64,000 bases of DNA from Nitrospira lenta (GTDB lineage: Bacteria > Nitrospirota > Nitrospiria > Nitrospirales > Nitrospiraceae): positions 1 through 64,000 of the forward strand of contig CAMBDY010000012.1 of the NCBI GenBank assembly GCA_945865525.1, given 5' to 3'. The translations under genes and the position numbers were made by a program. Every line of letters begins with the position of its first letter. The first letter of the stretch is position 1. This document shows positions 1 through 8,636 of this stretch, piece by piece. The notes under the pieces were generated by a model. The model was not told the origin of the DNA and did no database searches. It worked only from the letters and a program-made list of their open reading frames with translations.

Positions 1-1543
1 ACAAGAGGGCGTCGCGGCCAGAGTTCCCTTCGATACCCCTGATCAAGTTCTTATCAGCATAAAGGCCTGATTCTTTTGGAGTCTGGGAGAGCGATCCGGT
101 CCATTTCCTGGGGTCTCGGCTACCCTCTTTGCGTTCCCAGGCTCTAAGACAGGCCTTGGCAATGAAGGTGTTGAGTGGGGCTGGATTATAAAGGAGCTTC
201 TTGATACTCGTCGGGGTCAGCATTAGAGGGTTGTAACCGGCCGAGAGGTAGCCTTCTTCTAATAGCCGTTGCTCAAGATCGGTGTTCGGCTGAATGCCTA
301 AAAAGAACATGAGGGGGAAGACTCGCTCCTCACCCAGGATGGCGGCGACCTTCTTGTAGGACTCCACACTTTGGAGCAGTGACTCCTCAGTTTCGTTGGG
401 ACTATTCAGCGAATAGTTGAGGATGACCTTCCCTTTGAATCCAGCCTCCGCTAGATAGCGGCAGCCATCGTAGAGCCGTTCCAGCTTGAACCCCATGTGG
501 AGGTCGTTCAGGACCTCTTGGGAGCCTGAGGTAATGGCGACTTCGAGATCCCCGACGCCAGACCGGACCATGAGCTTAGCTAGCTCCGGGGTGATGAGGG
601 ATGTTCGAATATAGCCGGACCACTCGATCTCGAGTTTTTCGGCGAGAAGTCGTTCCAGGATCTCGGTACATTGAGGATAGGCTTCTTTGCCGGTAATGAA
701 CTGGGCATCCGTAAACCAGAAGCGTCTGGCGCCCCATTGATGGTAGTGCTGGGAAATATCCTGAACGACCATGGCGGGGGGCCGATAGCGAACCCTCTTG
801 CCTTCGATGTAAGGATAGAGACAGAAGGCGCAGTCGTAGGGGCAGCCCCGTTTCGACTGGACTCCGATGGACTCACCTAGATATTCCGTATATTGAGGGA
901 AGATCGAGGTCAGATAGGGCAAGTCTACGGTGAGCGCATCAAGGAGAGCTGGCGCTCCTTGCTGGCCCTTCCGAACGGTCTTCCCTTCCCTGAGAATATA
1001 ACGTTCATTTTCCAGTGACTGGCCTTCAATTACTTTTAAAATTGCGTCTTCGCCTTCTCCAAGAATCCCGATGGTACCTTCTGGGAGTTTCTGGATCAGC
1101 TGGTCGGCAAAAGCGGTAAAGGCCCCGCCCCCGATCATAATCTGGGCCCGTGGGAACTCCTTGGCGATCAACCAGGGATAGGAGAGCGCCGCGCGGATAT
1201 GGCTGTAGTAGCGGTAGAGCTGTTGCAGCCCCGCAAAGGAGGCGGTGATCCGCTTGAGGGGGTTACTCGCAAAATAAAAGTTGAATGCATGCTCCAGTGA
1301 GGAATCTCCCTCATGCGGGGAAAAAATCTGGATATCGCGCCACGAGAAACAGACGAGGTCTGGCTTGAATTCGGTCGCCGCATCGCGGATCGCAGCACTC
1401 CGTTGGTCTTGGGGAAAGAGGGAGAGATCCAGAATACGCTGCCGCACCTCCGGTTTGCGTCGATGGATAAAGTCAGCGAGATAAGTCACCCCGATGGGGT
1501 AGATCTTTTTGCAAGGAAGAAAGATGTAGAGAATCGAATTCAT
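1..1543 (-). CDS. B12-binding radical SAM protein (3' end beyond the window)
   Basis: The reading frame opens with an ATG at 1543 and runs without a stop to the left edge, giving 514 visible residues. The N-terminal part resembles a cobalamin-binding Rossmann domain, beginning MNSILYIFLPCKKIYPIGVT. A cluster-binding motif CPYDCAFC (CxxxCxxC) identifies the radical SAM core, followed by the conserved ITSGSQEVLNDLHMGF stretch of this superfamily. Such proteins use a 4Fe-4S cluster, AdoMet and usually cobalamin for methylations, cyclizations or other radical chemistry. The substrate cannot be read from the sequence. It lies 56 bp downstream of ubiE on the same strand, so a quinone, tetrapyrrole or lipid substrate is possible but unproven. 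The C-terminus is not visible. Confidence 0.85.
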   Translation of the reverse strand, partial: MNSILYIFLPCKKIYPIGVTYLADFIHRRKPEVRQRILDLSLFPQDQRSAAIRDAATEFKPDLVCFSWRDIQIFSPHEGDSSLEHAFNFYFASNPLKRITASFAGLQQLYRYYSHIRAALSYPWLIAKEFPRAQIMIGGGAFTAFADQLIQKLPEGTIGILGEGEDAILKVIEGQSLENERYILREGKTVRKGQQGAPALLDALTVDLPYLTSIFPQYTEYLGESIGVQSKRGCPYDCAFCLYPYIEGKRVRYRPPAMVVQDISQHYHQWGARRFWFTDAQFITGKEAYPQCTEILERLLAEKLEIEWSGYIRTSLITPELAKLMVRSGVGDLEVAITSGSQEVLNDLHMGFKLERLYDGCRYLAEAGFKGKVILNYSLNSPNETEESLLQSVESYKKVAAILGEERVFPLMFFLGIQPNTDLEQRLLEEGYLSAGYNPLMLTPTSIKKLLYNPAPLNTFIAKACLRAWERKEGSRDPRKWTGSLSQTPKESGLYADKNLIRGIEGNSGRDALL

Positions 1544-1586
1544 AGCGCTATCAGCTATCAGCCCTCAGCGCTTGATGCTGAAAGCT
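1544..1586. repeat. Intergenic repeat of TCAGC/AGCTA words
   Basis: The gap between ubiE and the radical SAM gene is filled with overlapping words of the type AGCTATCAGC and CTGAAAGCT, flanked by two copies of AGCGCT. The same vocabulary recurs at 7501-7610 and about 16999-17030. It is probably a degenerate palindromic intergenic element rather than coding sequence. Confidence 0.45.
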
Positions 1587-1599
1587 AATGGTGTCCTAG

Positions 1600-2382
1600 C
1601 TATTTTACTGCCACATGAATCGCCACGATTCCGCCGGTCAAGTTGCGATAGGTGACCTGGCGGAAGCCTGCGTCGAGGAGTACCTGTTTCAGTTGCTCCT
1701 GCCCCGGGAAGTTTCTGATAGAGGCAGGGAGGTATTCGTAGACGCCGGTTGTGTCATGCGCGACTTTTGTCCCGATCCAGGGAAGTAGGCGAAACGAATA
1801 CCAATCGTACAGAGTTCGCAGCCATTTGAAGACCGGCCGGGAAAATTCCAGACACACAAACCGCCCACCTGGCTGTAGTATTCGATGAATCTCCGTGACC
1901 GCCTGTCGGAGATCCCCGACGTTTCTCATGCAAAACCCTGTGGTTACAGCATGGAAGGTCCCTTCAGGAAATCCTAAGTGCTCGACATTGGCTTCGAGGC
2001 AGGTGATTCGTTGTCCCAGGCCCCGGTTCGTGATTTTCTTCAGCCCTTCCACCAGCATAGCATGGTTCAGGTCCGAGGCGATGACACGGCCATTGGTCCC
2101 CATGCGAGGCTCAACCAAGAGGGCGAGATCTGCTGTGCCGGCGCCGACATCGAGGGCCTTGCCTCCCGTTGTGATTGGGACATAGGAGGCGGTGATTTTC
2201 TTCCAGCGGTGGTGGAGTCCGAAACTCAAGAGCGTGTTGTTGAGGTCGTAGACGCGGGCGATCGCGGTGAACATCTGCTGGACCGCCTGTTCGCGGGCTT
2301 GGCCAGACCACGTCGAGATAGCTTGCGGGGCAGCCGGAGCGTCCATCTCCTTCTGGACCGGTGATGTGGAGGCCTGTACCAT
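1600..2382 (-). CDS. ubiE: UbiE/MenG-type demethylmenaquinone methyltransferase
   Basis: This class I AdoMet methyltransferase of 260 residues should methylate demethylmenaquinone in the last step of menaquinone synthesis. AdoMet motif I is ALDVGAGTADLALL, and the family block MRNVGDLRQAVTEIHRILQPGGRF follows. The C-terminal LLPWIGTKV and YEYLPASIRNFPGQEQL segments are typical of UbiE/COQ5. The ATG at 2382 is chosen because a TTGACA box at 2413-2418 and a weak -10 lie just upstream, ending 6 nt before it. A longer frame opening at 2418 would start inside that promoter. It diverges from uvrA and is followed by the radical SAM gene. Confidence 0.88.
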   Translation of the reverse strand: MVQASTSPVQKEMDAPAAPQAISTWSGQAREQAVQQMFTAIARVYDLNNTLLSFGLHHRWKKITASYVPITTGGKALDVGAGTADLALLVEPRMGTNGRVIASDLNHAMLVEGLKKITNRGLGQRITCLEANVEHLGFPEGTFHAVTTGFCMRNVGDLRQAVTEIHRILQPGGRFVCLEFSRPVFKWLRTLYDWYSFRLLPWIGTKVAHDTTGVYEYLPASIRNFPGQEQLKQVLLDAGFRQVTYRNLTGGIVAIHVAVK

Positions 2383-2388
2383 GAGAGG

Positions 2389-2418
2389 TTGGTAGCATCG
2401 GCCTTCCAAGTTTGTCAA
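2389..2418 (-). promoter_or_regulatory. Candidate promoter of ubiE
   Basis: On the minus strand a consensus TTGACA (2413-2418) is followed after 18 nt by TACCAA (2389-2394), a weak -10. Only 6 nt separate it from the ATG at 2382 and no Shine-Dalgarno is present, so the mRNA may be leaderless. Confidence 0.4.
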
Positions 2419-2443
2419 GGCGAGCCAGTCTGCATGGTATAAT
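2412..2443 (+). promoter_or_regulatory. Candidate extended -10 promoter of uvrA
   Basis: A perfect TATAAT at 2438-2443 is preceded by TGG, making an extended -10 (TGnTATAAT). TTGTCA at 2412-2417 sits 20 nt upstream, too far for a standard -35 but tolerable with an extended -10. The uvrA ATG at 2454 is 10 nt after the box, leaving almost no leader and no Shine-Dalgarno. Confidence 0.55.
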
Positions 2444-2453
2444 TCAGTCTCTT

Positions 2454-4955
2454 ATGCCTAACTCAATCATCATTAAAGGGGCTCGCGAGCACAACCTCAA
2501 GAATATCGATGTGACGATTCCGCGCGACCAGCTTGTCGTCATTACGGGGCTGAGCGGCTCCGGTAAGTCGTCGCTGGCGTTCGACACGATCTATGCCGAG
2601 GGACAGAGGCGCTATGTCGAGTCTCTCTCGGCCTATGCCCGTCAGTTCCTTGAGCAGATGGGTAAGCCAGACGTCGATTCGATTGAAGGGCTTTCGCCCG
2701 CCATTTCCATCGAGCAAAAGAGCACCAGCCACAATCCCCGGTCCACGGTTGGAACGGTCACGGAAATTTATGACTATCTCAGGCTCCTCTTTGCCAGGGT
2801 CGGGCGGCCTTTCTGTTTTCAGTGTGGCGAGGAAATCACGGCACAGACGGTGCAGCAGATGGTGGATGCTATCGGCTTGCTCCCAGAGGGGAGCAAGTTT
2901 CAGCTCTTAGCCCCCATTGTCCGCGGCAGGAAGGGCGAGTATCGGAAAGAGCTCCTTGATATGCGACGAGCCGGTTACGTCAGGGCTAGGGTCGATGGGC
3001 AACTGATTGATTTGGATGAAGACATTACGCTCGACAAGCAGAAGAAACATACGATCGAAATCGTGGTGGACCGGCTGGTGATGAAGCAAGGGGAGGCCTT
3101 GACGAGGCGGTTGGCCGATTCAGTGGCGACCTGCCTGAAATTGGCCAGTGGGCTGGTCGGGGTGCTGAAGGAGAATGGGAAGGTCTCTCTTTATAGCGAG
3201 AAACTTGCGTGCATTGGCTGCGGGGTCAGTTATCCGGAAATCACGCCGCGCGTCTTTTCGTTCAATAGCCCTCATGGAGCCTGTCCCGCCTGCGACGGTA
3301 TTGGCTACGCCATGGCCCCGAACGCTCTAGAGGATGAAGATTTTACCTTCCTGGAGCGCTGTGGGGTCTGCAAGGGCGCGAGACTGCGGCCTGAAAGTCT
3401 CGCGGTTAAGGTGAACAAACAATCGATTGCCGAGGTCACGCATCTCTCCGTGCGGGCGGCCGCCGATTTCTTCGGGTCGTTGAAAATGAGCGAGCGAGAG
3501 CTGGTGATTGCCCGTCGGATCCTGAAAGAGATTCGCGAGCGGCTCGGATTTTTGGTTAACGTTGGATTGGATTATTTGACCTTGGATCGGGCTGCGGCGA
3601 CACTCTCAGGTGGAGAGGGTCAGCGTATCAGACTCGCCACGCAAATCGGGTCCGGTCTTGTCGGAGTCCTTTACATCCTCGATGAGCCTTCGATCGGCCT
3701 CCATCAGCGAGACAACCGGCGGTTGCTCCAGACCCTACTGCGCCTCCGCGACCTAGGTAATACGGTGGTGGTGGTTGAGCACGATGCGGAAACCATGATG
3801 GCGGCCGACCATCTGTTGGATATGGGGCCTGGGGCGGGAACGTTGGGCGGGCGAGTCATCGCTCAAGGCCCGCCCAAAGAAGTCATGAAGAACCCTGATT
3901 CGCTGACGGGCCGCTATCTTCGCGGCACGCAAATGGTCAGCCTCCCTCGACGACAACGGAAGGCCAAGGGACTGTTGTCCATCGTGGAAGCCACGAAACA
4001 TAATCTCAAAGGGATAACCGCCAAGATTCCGCTCGGTCTGTTCACCTGTGTGACTGGCGTGTCCGGATCTGGGAAGAGCACGCTGGTGCTCGAGGTCCTG
4101 TTCCATTCCCTCTCTCAGTTGCTTTATCACAAGAAACCAAAGATCGATGGCTGCAAGGAACTGCTCGGCGTGGAGGCCTTGGATAAAGTGATCGACATCG
4201 ACCAGTCGCCGATCGGCCGGACTCCTCGCTCGAATCCTGCGACCTATACAGGCCTGTTCGGGTTCATTCGCGATCTCTACTCTAATTTGCCCGAGTCGCG
4301 CATCCGTGGATACAAGCCTGGCCGCTACAGTTTTAATGTGAAGGGTGGTCGCTGCGAGGCCTGCCAGGGCGACGGGCTGATTAAGATCGAGATGCATTTT
4401 CTCCCAGACGTTTATGTGACCTGCGAGGTCTGCAAGGGCCAACGATACAACCGCGAGACAATGGAGATTCACCATAAGGGGAAGAGCATCGCCGATGTAT
4501 TGGATATGACAGTGGCCGAGGCGCTGCAGTTTTTCGAGCATATTCCTTTCATCAAGCGGAAGCTCGATACGCTCAACGATGTCGGATTGCATTATGTGAA
4601 GCTCGGCCAGTCTGCCACGACCCTATCCGGTGGCGAGGCGCAACGGGTCAAGCTGTCGCGTGAACTGTCGAAACGTCCAACGGGTCGCACTATGTACATT
4701 TTGGATGAACCGACGACCGGACTGCATTTCGCCGATGTGCAGAGGCTACTGGATGTACTGGATCGCCTCGTCGAGGCGGGGAATACCGTGCTGGTGATCG
4801 AGCACAATATCGATGTAATCAAGAACGCTGATTGGATTATCGATCTCGGTCCGGAGGGTGGCGATGGAGGCGGGGAGATCGTGGCGGAAGGACCGCCGAA
4901 AGAGATTACCAAGTCGAAGCGTTCGTATACGGGGCAGGTATTGAAGGATAGCTAA
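2454..4955 (+). CDS. uvrA: UvrA, excinuclease ABC ATPase, naturally shortened
   Basis: UvrA is the DNA damage sensor of nucleotide excision repair, acting as a dimer that loads UvrB. Seen in order: Walker [10 protein letters not shown] (residues 32-40), zinc ligands CFQCG, the UvrB-binding region with [12 protein letters not shown], the first zinc module CIGCG...CPACDG, ABC signature [12 protein letters not shown] with [10 protein letters not shown], second Walker [10 protein letters not shown], zinc module CEACQGDG...CEVCKG, and second signature [12 protein letters not shown] with [10 protein letters not shown]. The length is 833 residues against about 940-960 for most UvrA. About 100 residues are missing between CPACDG and CGVCKGARL, matching the insertion domain. 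The frame is unbroken, so this is not a frameshift. The start is the ATG just after an extended -10 promoter. Confidence 0.97.
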   Translation: MPNSIIIKGAREHNLKNIDVTIPRDQLVVITGLSGSGKSSLAFDTIYAEGQRRYVESLSAYARQFLEQMGKPDVDSIEGLSPAISIEQKSTSHNPRSTVGTVTEIYDYLRLLFARVGRPFCFQCGEEITAQTVQQMVDAIGLLPEGSKFQLLAPIVRGRKGEYRKELLDMRRAGYVRARVDGQLIDLDEDITLDKQKKHTIEIVVDRLVMKQGEALTRRLADSVATCLKLASGLVGVLKENGKVSLYSEKLACIGCGVSYPEITPRVFSFNSPHGACPACDGIGYAMAPNALEDEDFTFLERCGVCKGARLRPESLAVKVNKQSIAEVTHLSVRAAADFFGSLKMSERELVIARRILKEIRERLGFLVNVGLDYLTLDRAAATLSGGEGQRIRLATQIGSGLVGVLYILDEPSIGLHQRDNRRLLQTLLRLRDLGNTVVVVEHDAETMMAADHLLDMGPGAGTLGGRVIAQGPPKEVMKNPDSLTGRYLRGTQMVSLPRRQRKAKGLLSIVEATKHNLKGITAKIPLGLFTCVTGVSGSGKSTLVLEVLFHSLSQLLYHKKPKIDGCKELLGVEALDKVIDIDQSPIGRTPRSNPATYTGLFGFIRDLYSNLPESRIRGYKPGRYSFNVKGGRCEACQGDGLIKIEMHFLPDVYVTCEVCKGQRYNRETMEIHHKGKSIADVLDMTVAEALQFFEHIPFIKRKLDTLNDVGLHYVKLGQSATTLSGGEAQRVKLSRELSKRPTGRTMYILDEPTTGLHFADVQRLLDVLDRLVEAGNTVLVIEHNIDVIKNADWIIDLGPEGGDGGGEIVAEGPPKEITKSKRSYTGQVLKDS

Positions 4956-4964
4956 CGTGCTCTG

Positions 4965-5531
4965 TCAGTCCGTATGGTCTTTATGCATGACCTTTTCCGT
5001 CCAGGCGAGGAGGATGGTAGAACTGAGGAAGGTCAGGTGGATCAAGATCTTCCACTTAATCTGCTCGAGATCTTCATTCGCGATGTTGACGAACGATTTT
5101 AGCAAGTGAATGCTAGAAATCCCGATCAGTGAGGTGGCGAGCTTGATCTTGATGGTGCCGGCGCTGATGTGGGTTAGCCAATCAGGCCGGTCCGGATTGC
5201 CTTCGAGATCTAATTTGCTGACGAAGGTGGCATACCCGCCGATAATTACCACCGTCAGTAAATTTGCCACCATCGTGACGTCAATCAGCCCCAAGATGCC
5301 CAACATGAAGACGGTCTCTTCCAGTTGGTTGATGTGGAGGACCATCTCCCACAGTTCCACAAGAAACTTATAGGCATAGAGCAGCTCGGCCACGATCAAG
5401 CCCCCGTAGAGCGGAGCTTGAATCCATCGGCTGGCGAACACGGTGGTTTCGAACCCCTGCTCTATGCGGAGAGCGAGAGGAGATCGAGCGTGTTTCACGG
5501 TTGTGGCAGTTGAATGTTCGGATTGGCTCAT
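4965..5531 (-). CDS. UPF0114/YqhA-family membrane protein
   Basis: A 188-residue protein with about four hydrophobic segments: roughly residues 40-65 (APLYGGLIVAELLYAYKFLV), 75-100, 105-125 (VANLLTVVIIGGYATFVSKL), and a C-terminal helix near LIHLTFLSSTILLAWTEKVM. The stretch DLEGNPDRPDWLTHISAGTIKIKLATSLIGISSIHLLK is characteristic of the UPF0114 (YqhA) family of inner-membrane proteins. The molecular role of the family is not known. It converges with uvrA, the two stops being 9 nt apart. A good TTGACA-17-TACGAT promoter lies directly before the ATG. Confidence 0.85.
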   Translation of the reverse strand: MSQSEHSTATTVKHARSPLALRIEQGFETTVFASRWIQAPLYGGLIVAELLYAYKFLVELWEMVLHINQLEETVFMLGILGLIDVTMVANLLTVVIIGGYATFVSKLDLEGNPDRPDWLTHISAGTIKIKLATSLIGISSIHLLKSFVNIANEDLEQIKWKILIHLTFLSSTILLAWTEKVMHKDHTD

Positions 5532-5538
5532 GAAAAAT

Positions 5539-5567
5539 ATCGTAGCCTAGCGAGTCTGCTCTGTCAA
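5539..5567 (-). promoter_or_regulatory. Promoter of the UPF0114 gene
   Basis: Consensus TTGACA (5562-5567, minus strand), 17-nt spacer and TACGAT (5539-5544). Seven nucleotides separate the -10 box from the ATG at 5531 and no Shine-Dalgarno fits between, so transcription probably begins at or next to the start codon. Confidence 0.6.
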
Positions 5568-5619
5568 TTTGTTTGACCGCCTTGAGTCGGGAGCGTGACG
5601 CGACAGACCATGCCCATGT

Positions 5620-7500
5620 TCACTTGGGGGCCGCCAGTTTCAAATTGATGTGCTGAGGAGAGGGGTGGGTGTCTTTGTCGGCTTGTGGAAACTTGCTCTC
5701 AAGTACCTTTCTAATGGCCGCGATCGTGTTGGCATCGAGACCAGATGCCGCCAGCTCCTCATTCGTGGCGGCAGCAATGTTCGCCAAACTACCATATTGC
5801 TTGAGTAGACGAGTCCTGGTGACCTCGCCAATGCCGCTTACCTCATCCAATTGCGAGGCCATCAGCGCTTTGCTTCGCAGTTTACGGTGGAAGGTGATCG
5901 CAAATCGATGGGCCTCATCTCGAATGCGTTGCACGAGATGGGTGGCAGGTGAGTTTGCGCGAAGCATAATGGGGTTCTTTCGGCCCGGCAGAAAAATCCG
6001 CTCCTCTTTTTCACCGCGCGCTTTGGCCAATCCGATAATGGCCAGGTCCTGCTGCCCGACTTGTTTCAGCCCCTCCATGGCTGCGGCGAGCTGGCCTAAT
6101 CCTCCGTCAATAAGGATGAGATCCGGACGCGTGAGATCCTCGCACTCTCCATAGCGGCGTATAACGACTTCCTGCATGCTGGCAAAATCGTTGGCGCCAG
6201 TGACCGTTTTGATGGTGAACCGGCGGTAGTCGGCTTTCTTCATCTGGCCGTCTTCCCAGACCACCATGGAGGCGACGGACTGGCTGCCCATGGTGTTCGA
6301 TATGTCGAACCCCTCGATGCGTTTTGGCACAACGTCTAGACGGATGAGTCGCTTCAGCTCTTCCATCGCTTGTCGGCCGATTTCTTCGTTGCGCAGATGA
6401 TTGGCGACGGCGGCTGCGGCGTTTTCCTCCGCGAGGAGGACCAATTGGTGTTTCACCCCTCGCTCCGGCGTGACCACGAGGACGGTATTCCCCCGCTTCT
6501 CCGAGAGCCATTCTTCAATTACCTTGGCGCCATCCAGATCCGTGGGGATGAGCAGCTCTTTGGGCGGTTGCCCGTCTTTGTTGTAGAACTGCTCGATGGC
6601 GGATCGAACCAGTTCCTCATCGCTGGTGTCGGCTGATTGGGGCCAGAAGTAGTCCTTGCGTCCGATCAGTAGCCCACCGCGCACAAAGAGGATCTGGAGA
6701 TCTACCGCGGTGCCTTGTCGTGCCAGACCGATTACGTCCTGATCAGTCGTTGTTGTTTGAGTGATTCGTTGCTTTTCGAGTGTGCGTTCGATGTTGAAGA
6801 GTTGATCGCGTAGGCGCGCCGCTTCCTCGAATTCCTCGCGTTCCGACGCCCGCTCCATCTGGGCACGCAAGTTGTCCAATAATTCATGATCGCGCCCTTC
6901 GAGAAACTGGCGGACTTGCGCGACGATGCGGTGGTAGTCCTCTTTTGATTGGTTGCCGGTGCAGGGGGCCATGCACCGTTTGATTTCGAATTCGATACAG
7001 GCTCGGTCCGCTTTGCCATCAATCGCGATGGTACAGGTGGCCAGAGGGAACGTTTTCTTGATGACCTTCAATGTTTCCCTCAGGGCGCCGACCGGCGGGT
7101 AGGGGCCATAGTAGAGGGCTCCGTCTTTTTGTACACGACGGACGACCGTGAGGCGTGGGAAGTCTTCTTTGATCGGGAGACGCAAGTAAGGATATTGCTT
7201 GTCGTCCCGCAAGAGGATGTTGAAGCGGGGCCTGTGCCGTTTGATGAGGTTGTTTTCGAGGATGAGGGCTTCGAGCTCTGAGCGGGTCACGATTGTGTCC
7301 AGATCCGCAATCTTGCCTATCAGGAGAGTATTTTTAGGGGAATGACCGGTCCCTTTTTGGAAATAGGACCTCACTCGGTTGGAGAGGATTGATGCCTTCC
7401 CGACATAGAGGACTTCGTTCTGTCCGTCCTTGAAGAGATAGACTCCGGGCTGATCCGGCAGGTGGTCGAGTTTGGATTGAAGTTCTTGTGAGGTAGCCAT
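5620..7500 (-). CDS. uvrC: UvrC, excinuclease ABC nuclease subunit
   Basis: UvrC makes the two incisions around a UvrB-marked lesion. The 626 residues show the full layout: N-terminal GIY-YIG domain (LPDQPGVYLFKDGQNEVLYVGKAS), the UVR motif for UvrB contact around 200-235 (EREEFEEAARLRDQLFNIE), the RNase H-like 5' nuclease with IEGFDISNTMGSQSVASMVV and DLILIDGGLGQLAAAMEGL, and C-terminal helix-hairpin-helix motifs (LDEVSGIGEVTRTRLLKQYG). Length matches the family. It lies close to uvrA but on the other strand; uvrB is not in the window. Confidence 0.97.
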   Translation of the reverse strand: MATSQELQSKLDHLPDQPGVYLFKDGQNEVLYVGKASILSNRVRSYFQKGTGHSPKNTLLIGKIADLDTIVTRSELEALILENNLIKRHRPRFNILLRDDKQYPYLRLPIKEDFPRLTVVRRVQKDGALYYGPYPPVGALRETLKVIKKTFPLATCTIAIDGKADRACIEFEIKRCMAPCTGNQSKEDYHRIVAQVRQFLEGRDHELLDNLRAQMERASEREEFEEAARLRDQLFNIERTLEKQRITQTTTTDQDVIGLARQGTAVDLQILFVRGGLLIGRKDYFWPQSADTSDEELVRSAIEQFYNKDGQPPKELLIPTDLDGAKVIEEWLSEKRGNTVLVVTPERGVKHQLVLLAEENAAAAVANHLRNEEIGRQAMEELKRLIRLDVVPKRIEGFDISNTMGSQSVASMVVWEDGQMKKADYRRFTIKTVTGANDFASMQEVVIRRYGECEDLTRPDLILIDGGLGQLAAAMEGLKQVGQQDLAIIGLAKARGEKEERIFLPGRKNPIMLRANSPATHLVQRIRDEAHRFAITFHRKLRSKALMASQLDEVSGIGEVTRTRLLKQYGSLANIAAATNEELAASGLDANTIAAIRKVLESKFPQADKDTHPSPQHINLKLAAPK

Positions 7501-7610
7501 CAGCTTTCAGCGATCAGCAAGAGAAGAATGCCTTTATGCGGTATTCTACGGTCCGAGACTCGCTGGAGCAACTTGGCCAAGGTGTCGAGGCTGAAAGCTG
7601 GTTGCTGATG
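7501..7610. repeat. Intergenic repeat between dapF and uvrC
   Basis: CAGCTTTCAG at 7501-7510 is a perfect inverted copy of CTGAAAGCTG at 7591-7600. The words GATCAGCAA and TTGCTGATG also occur near each arm. The vocabulary matches the repeat at 1544-1586. The element occupies nearly the whole gap upstream of uvrC. Confidence 0.5.
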
Positions 7611-7616
7611 GCTTGT

Positions 7617-8486
7617 TCAGCGGAGCTCGCGCACGAACGAGCAACCGAGGCCCCCCCGCGCAACTTCCGCGACCGGTCCCTTCATCGTGAGGCTGAAGTC
7701 TTTGGCGACCTTGATGTTGAGCTGGCCTCCCGGCATTTTCACCGTGACAGGGCTCGTGACCAGTCCCAGCTTGACGGCCGCGCTTGCTGCGGCGCAGGAG
7801 GAGGACCCAGAGGCTTGGGTTTCACCGGCCCCGCGCTCCCAAATCAGGATAAAGAGTGCCTTCGGGCCGATCGGGACGGCGAGCTGTACGTTCGTGCGTT
7901 TTGGGAAGAGAACATGGTTTTCCAGCGCAGGTCCCAGCGTGAGGAGATCCTTGCGCGACCAAGATTGGCCGGCCGGCTTGAATACGACGCAATGGGGATT
8001 GCCGACGCTGACGCCAGTAAACATAAGTAGCTGACCTGCCGCTTCGATAGGCTGTGTGATCAGTTCATTGGCTGTGAGGGTGCAGGGAAGTGACGCAGGC
8101 CCGAATGACGCCTTGCCCATTTCAACTGTGACGGAACTTGCATCTCCATGCCGGTCCAAATGCAGCTCGATCGTGACTAGTCCACCTTTGGTTTCGACAG
8201 TAAAGTGGTGCTTCTTCGTTTTGCCGGTGGCGTGGAGATAGCGGGCGAAGATGCGCAGGCCGTTACCGGACTTTTCTGCTTCGCTGCCGTCAGGATTGTA
8301 GATCCTCAGGCCAAAGTCCGCTTTTTTCGTTTCCGCCAGCGCCAGAATTCCATCGCTACCCAATCCCCAGTTCCGATCGCAGATGGCTTTGATCCTCGAT
8401 GGACTAAGTGGGAACGACAGTTCCTTGGGGTCCATCACAATATAGTCATTGCCCAGCCCATGCCCGCGAAAGAATCCATTCTTCAT
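7617..8486 (-). CDS. dapF: Diaminopimelate epimerase-family protein with both catalytic cysteines replaced by serine
   Basis: DapF interconverts LL- and meso-diaminopimelate for lysine and peptidoglycan synthesis, using a two-cysteine acid/base pair. The 289 residues carry the family fold: FRGHGLGNDYIVMD at the N-terminus, NPDGSEAEKSGNGLRIFARY, VGNPHCVVF, and WERGAGETQASGSSSCAAA. In characterized DapF the catalytic cysteines are the first residue of CGNG (Cys73 in Haemophilus) and the C of ACGTG. Here these are Ser73 and Ser226. The start at 8486 is fixed by AAAGGAG 7 nt upstream; the frame is open further upstream but without a ribosome site. Either a Ser-based DapF variant or a protein of altered activity. 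Confidence 0.85.
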   Translation of the reverse strand: MKNGFFRGHGLGNDYIVMDPKELSFPLSPSRIKAICDRNWGLGSDGILALAETKKADFGLRIYNPDGSEAEKSGNGLRIFARYLHATGKTKKHHFTVETKGGLVTIELHLDRHGDASSVTVEMGKASFGPASLPCTLTANELITQPIEAAGQLLMFTGVSVGNPHCVVFKPAGQSWSRKDLLTLGPALENHVLFPKRTNVQLAVPIGPKALFILIWERGAGETQASGSSSCAAASAAVKLGLVTSPVTVKMPGGQLNIKVAKDFSLTMKGPVAEVARGGLGCSFVRELR

Positions 8487-8636
8487 GTCCGGCTCCTTTG
8501 GTATCTCGTCGTTCGTGAGTCGGGGGAACCATACTGTGGCTGAACCGGAGTCGTCAATGAGACGAGTTGGGACTAAAGCGTGAATCGGGGGCACATTCGT
8601 CACGAGCGATAAGCGATGAGCAACCTTTTGCGAGGC

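Noticed and set aside
3753-4592. Long open frame on the minus strand inside uvrA (279 codons)
   Set aside because: It lies wholly antisense to conserved uvrA codons; its translation has no family features and arises from GC-rich codon use.
2454-4955. Short UvrA as a frameshifted or broken gene
   Set aside because: The frame is continuous and all motifs on both sides of the shortening are intact.
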